A DNA stretch of 13,057 nucleotides. It comes from Fimbriimonadaceae bacterium (lineage in GTDB: Bacteria > Armatimonadota > Fimbriimonadia > Fimbriimonadales > Fimbriimonadaceae). The notes under the pieces are model-generated. The model saw nothing but the letters and a program-made list of their open reading frames with translations. It was not told the DNA's origin and made no database searches. The stretch spans positions 1 to 13,057 of the forward strand of contig JANWJY010000098.1 in the NCBI GenBank assembly GCA_025451715.1, read 5' to 3'. Shown here piece by piece: positions 11,457-13,057 of this stretch; position 1 is the stretch's first letter; each line of letters begins with the position of its first letter. Both the position numbers and the translations under genes were made by a program.

Positions 11457-13057
11457 TTAGTCCGGCTTGATCCGCCACATCGGCTTGTAGATCCATGCTC
11501 GCGCGAGGTCCGCCTGGTCGCTCGCGTGCGGTCCGCTCTCAGAAACGCCCGGAGAGGCGACGCTGCGACCGACGGGGTTAGGAGAAAGCTCGATGATCTG
11601 GATGTACGTGCCGCGATTGATGTAGGGGATCGGCTTTTGCCCGCGGACATTGATCGAGCCGGGCCGGAAGGACCATGCGGATGGGTCGTCGCCAAGCGAC
11701 GATGCGAGCGTTGACATCGCGCCCTTCAGAGCAGTAGCGAGAACGTCGTTCATCTTCCTGCCGTTGAGGAAGTCGTATTTCGTCTTGCCTGCTAGCGCCT
11801 TCTTGATCATCGCCGGCTGGATGACCTGCTCGAAGATCGCAGGTTGGATGAACGTGCCGACAGACGGCTTGAAGAGCTCCGTTCGAAGTTGGTTGACAGC
11901 TTCGTCGTAGATCACCGCTCCGGTCGACCCATCGACGTTCCAGCCGCCGAAGCTCACGAGGTACCGCGAGAGAGGACCGTTTGCGCCACCAGCGTTCGCA
12001 GAGATAAAGCCGTCGAGGAAAGTGCTGCTCGTGTCGGTCTCTCGCCGCGCTATCTCCCACGCCGCCCTTTCAAGGTCGAAGCGGCCGAGCTTTCCATCGG
12101 GAATCGCTCGAAGGAGCACTTCGTTGCGGAACGGCGAGCCCCATACCGGAGTGTCGAGGTTCGGCCACCACGACGCGGGCTTGTTGTTCCAATTTGCGAG
12201 GATGCCGGACTTCGTCGATTCTGTGTGCGGCATTTGTGATGACGTGACGTAGCCGGTCCAGTCGGTGTTCGGGCCGCTGGGGGTGGGGAAGCGAGGGTCG
12301 TAGCCCTTCGTGCGGAGCGGCACGAGCCCTGCATAGCGATAGCCGTACTCTCCGCGCGTTGTCGCGTAGAAGAAGTTGAACGTCACAGGCACGCGCGTGA
12401 TCGCGGTCTCGACGGCGCGCGCGTCCTTCGCGCCGTAAAGGTCGATCAGTGCGGCTATGCCGTTAAGCTCCCTGCCCCAGAAGGAAGACTGCACGCTGTA
12501 AACGCACTTACCGACACGGCTGTTGAGGATCACTGGGCCGTGGTGCGTGCGAAGGACCTCGACGGTGACGGGGTCACCGCCCTTGACCTTGATCGAGCGC
12601 TGGATCTTGATGAGCTTGCGGTCCTCGTTGCCGTATTTGTACGTCTCCGCGTCGACGAGCATGGAGTAGAACACGTCCTCGATGTCTGCGACGCCGCTCG
12701 TGAGTCCCCAGGCCATCCAAGGCGTATGGCCGATCGCGACGATCGGCACGCCAGGCACGTCGATCCCTGCGACCTTGATCGTGGGGCAGTCGATCGCGAC
12801 CTCATGCACCACGCTCGGGTCGCCGTGCCCCATCTGCGGCGCGGAGAGCAGCAGCGGGTAGCCGGTCTTTGAGCGCTGCGGGCTGACGATGACAGCGTAG
12901 CTGCCGAACTTGTAGGGGACGCTGAGTTCTTCTGCGATCGCGTCTTGGTCGTTACCGATCGTCAGGTTGATCGCTGGCATGAGCTCGAGCAAGTTAGTTG
13001 GCGGGAGGCCCTTGACGTGCGCCTCTGTCTGAGCGCGGGTCACGCTACCGAAGTTGG
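11457..13057 (-). CDS. Penicillin acylase family N-terminal nucleophile hydrolase, 3' part (beta chain plus end of linker)
   Basis: The frame is open to the right edge (NFGSVTRAQTEA precedes the GTG at 13043), so the alpha chain and start lie outside the window; about 532 residues are visible. The mature beta chain should begin at the Ser of KFGSYAVIVSPQRS (codon 12902-12900), the nucleophile that becomes N-terminal after self-cleavage. Supporting motifs: PLLLSAPQMG, GHTPWMAWGLTSGVADIEDVF, RTHHGPVI, NFFYATTRGEYGYRYAGLVPLR, and ILANWNNKP about 240 residues after the Ser, where the oxyanion Asn is expected. The family makes an exported heterodimer that hydrolyses amides such as beta-lactam side chains, acyl-homoserine lactones or gamma-glutamyl-type substrates; the true substrate is unknown. 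The reading frame is intact to a TAA stop at 11459-11457. The gene is upstream of the tRNA-Glu on the same strand with a 44-nt gap. Confidence 0.93.
   Translation of the reverse strand, partial: NFGSVTRAQTEAHVKGLPPTNLLELMPAINLTIGNDQDAIAEELSVPYKFGSYAVIVSPQRSKTGYPLLLSAPQMGHGDPSVVHEVAIDCPTIKVAGIDVPGVPIVAIGHTPWMAWGLTSGVADIEDVFYSMLVDAETYKYGNEDRKLIKIQRSIKVKGGDPVTVEVLRTHHGPVILNSRVGKCVYSVQSSFWGRELNGIAALIDLYGAKDARAVETAITRVPVTFNFFYATTRGEYGYRYAGLVPLRTKGYDPRFPTPSGPNTDWTGYVTSSQMPHTESTKSGILANWNNKPASWWPNLDTPVWGSPFRNEVLLRAIPDGKLGRFDLERAAWEIARRETDTSSTFLDGFISANAGGANGPLSRYLVSFGGWNVDGSTGAVIYDEAVNQLRTELFKPSVGTFIQPAIFEQVIQPAMIKKALAGKTKYDFLNGRKMNDVLATALKGAMSTLASSLGDDPSAWSFRPGSINVRGQKPIPYINRGTYIQIIELSPNPVGRSVASPGVSESGPHASDQADLARAWIYKPMWRIKPD

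Overview
The window is bacterial chromosomal DNA of fairly high GC with dense gene packing on both strands. The pairing of an HspR-type regulator with a DnaJ-like gene, an EF-G2-like GTPase and several exported enzymes points away from the classical enteric/Proteobacterial layout. I cannot name the phylum from sequence alone; Armatimonadota-, Deinococcota- or Planctomycetota-like lineages are possible, and this is only a guess.

Left part (1-2711): the 3' end of a large RHS/YD-repeat gene enters from the left edge. It ends with the canonical RHS core boundary (DPLGL). A 176-residue C-terminal domain follows, with a His (in GHG) and a Cys (in YACS) arranged as in caspase-like/CHAT-type cysteine proteases. 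The Shine-Dalgarno of the next gene overlaps the RHS stop codon. That gene encodes a 125-aa predicted lipoprotein, and a 134-aa single-pass membrane protein gene follows. Together they look like a polymorphic-toxin tail module: a toxin domain plus one or two envelope-located candidate immunity proteins. This is the accessory part of the window and the most interesting.

Middle part (2851-8446): an exported alpha/beta-hydrolase (minus); an intergenic patch of hairpin repeats; then a minus-strand dnaJ-like/hspR operon with a 4-bp ATGA overlap. Divergent from dnaJ is an HDOD-domain signalling gene (plus). It converges on an EF-G2-like translational GTPase gene (minus, TTG start). Runs of GGG form quadruplex-type motifs directly after the stop codons of the esterase and HDOD genes, and a dispersed CCCCTCTCCC/GGGAGAGG hairpin repeat occurs twice.

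Right part (8447-13057): a secreted M24-family Xaa-Pro aminopeptidase and a small CxxCH (haem c) protein form a plus-strand pair. They converge on a minus-strand stress-type protein with a glycine-rich membrane segment. Upstream of that gene on the minus strand are tRNA-Glu(CTC) with encoded CCA and the 3' part of a penicillin-acylase-family N-terminal nucleophile hydrolase, which runs off the right edge. Apart from the RHS module, most genes are housekeeping or peptide-metabolism functions with intact catalytic motifs.
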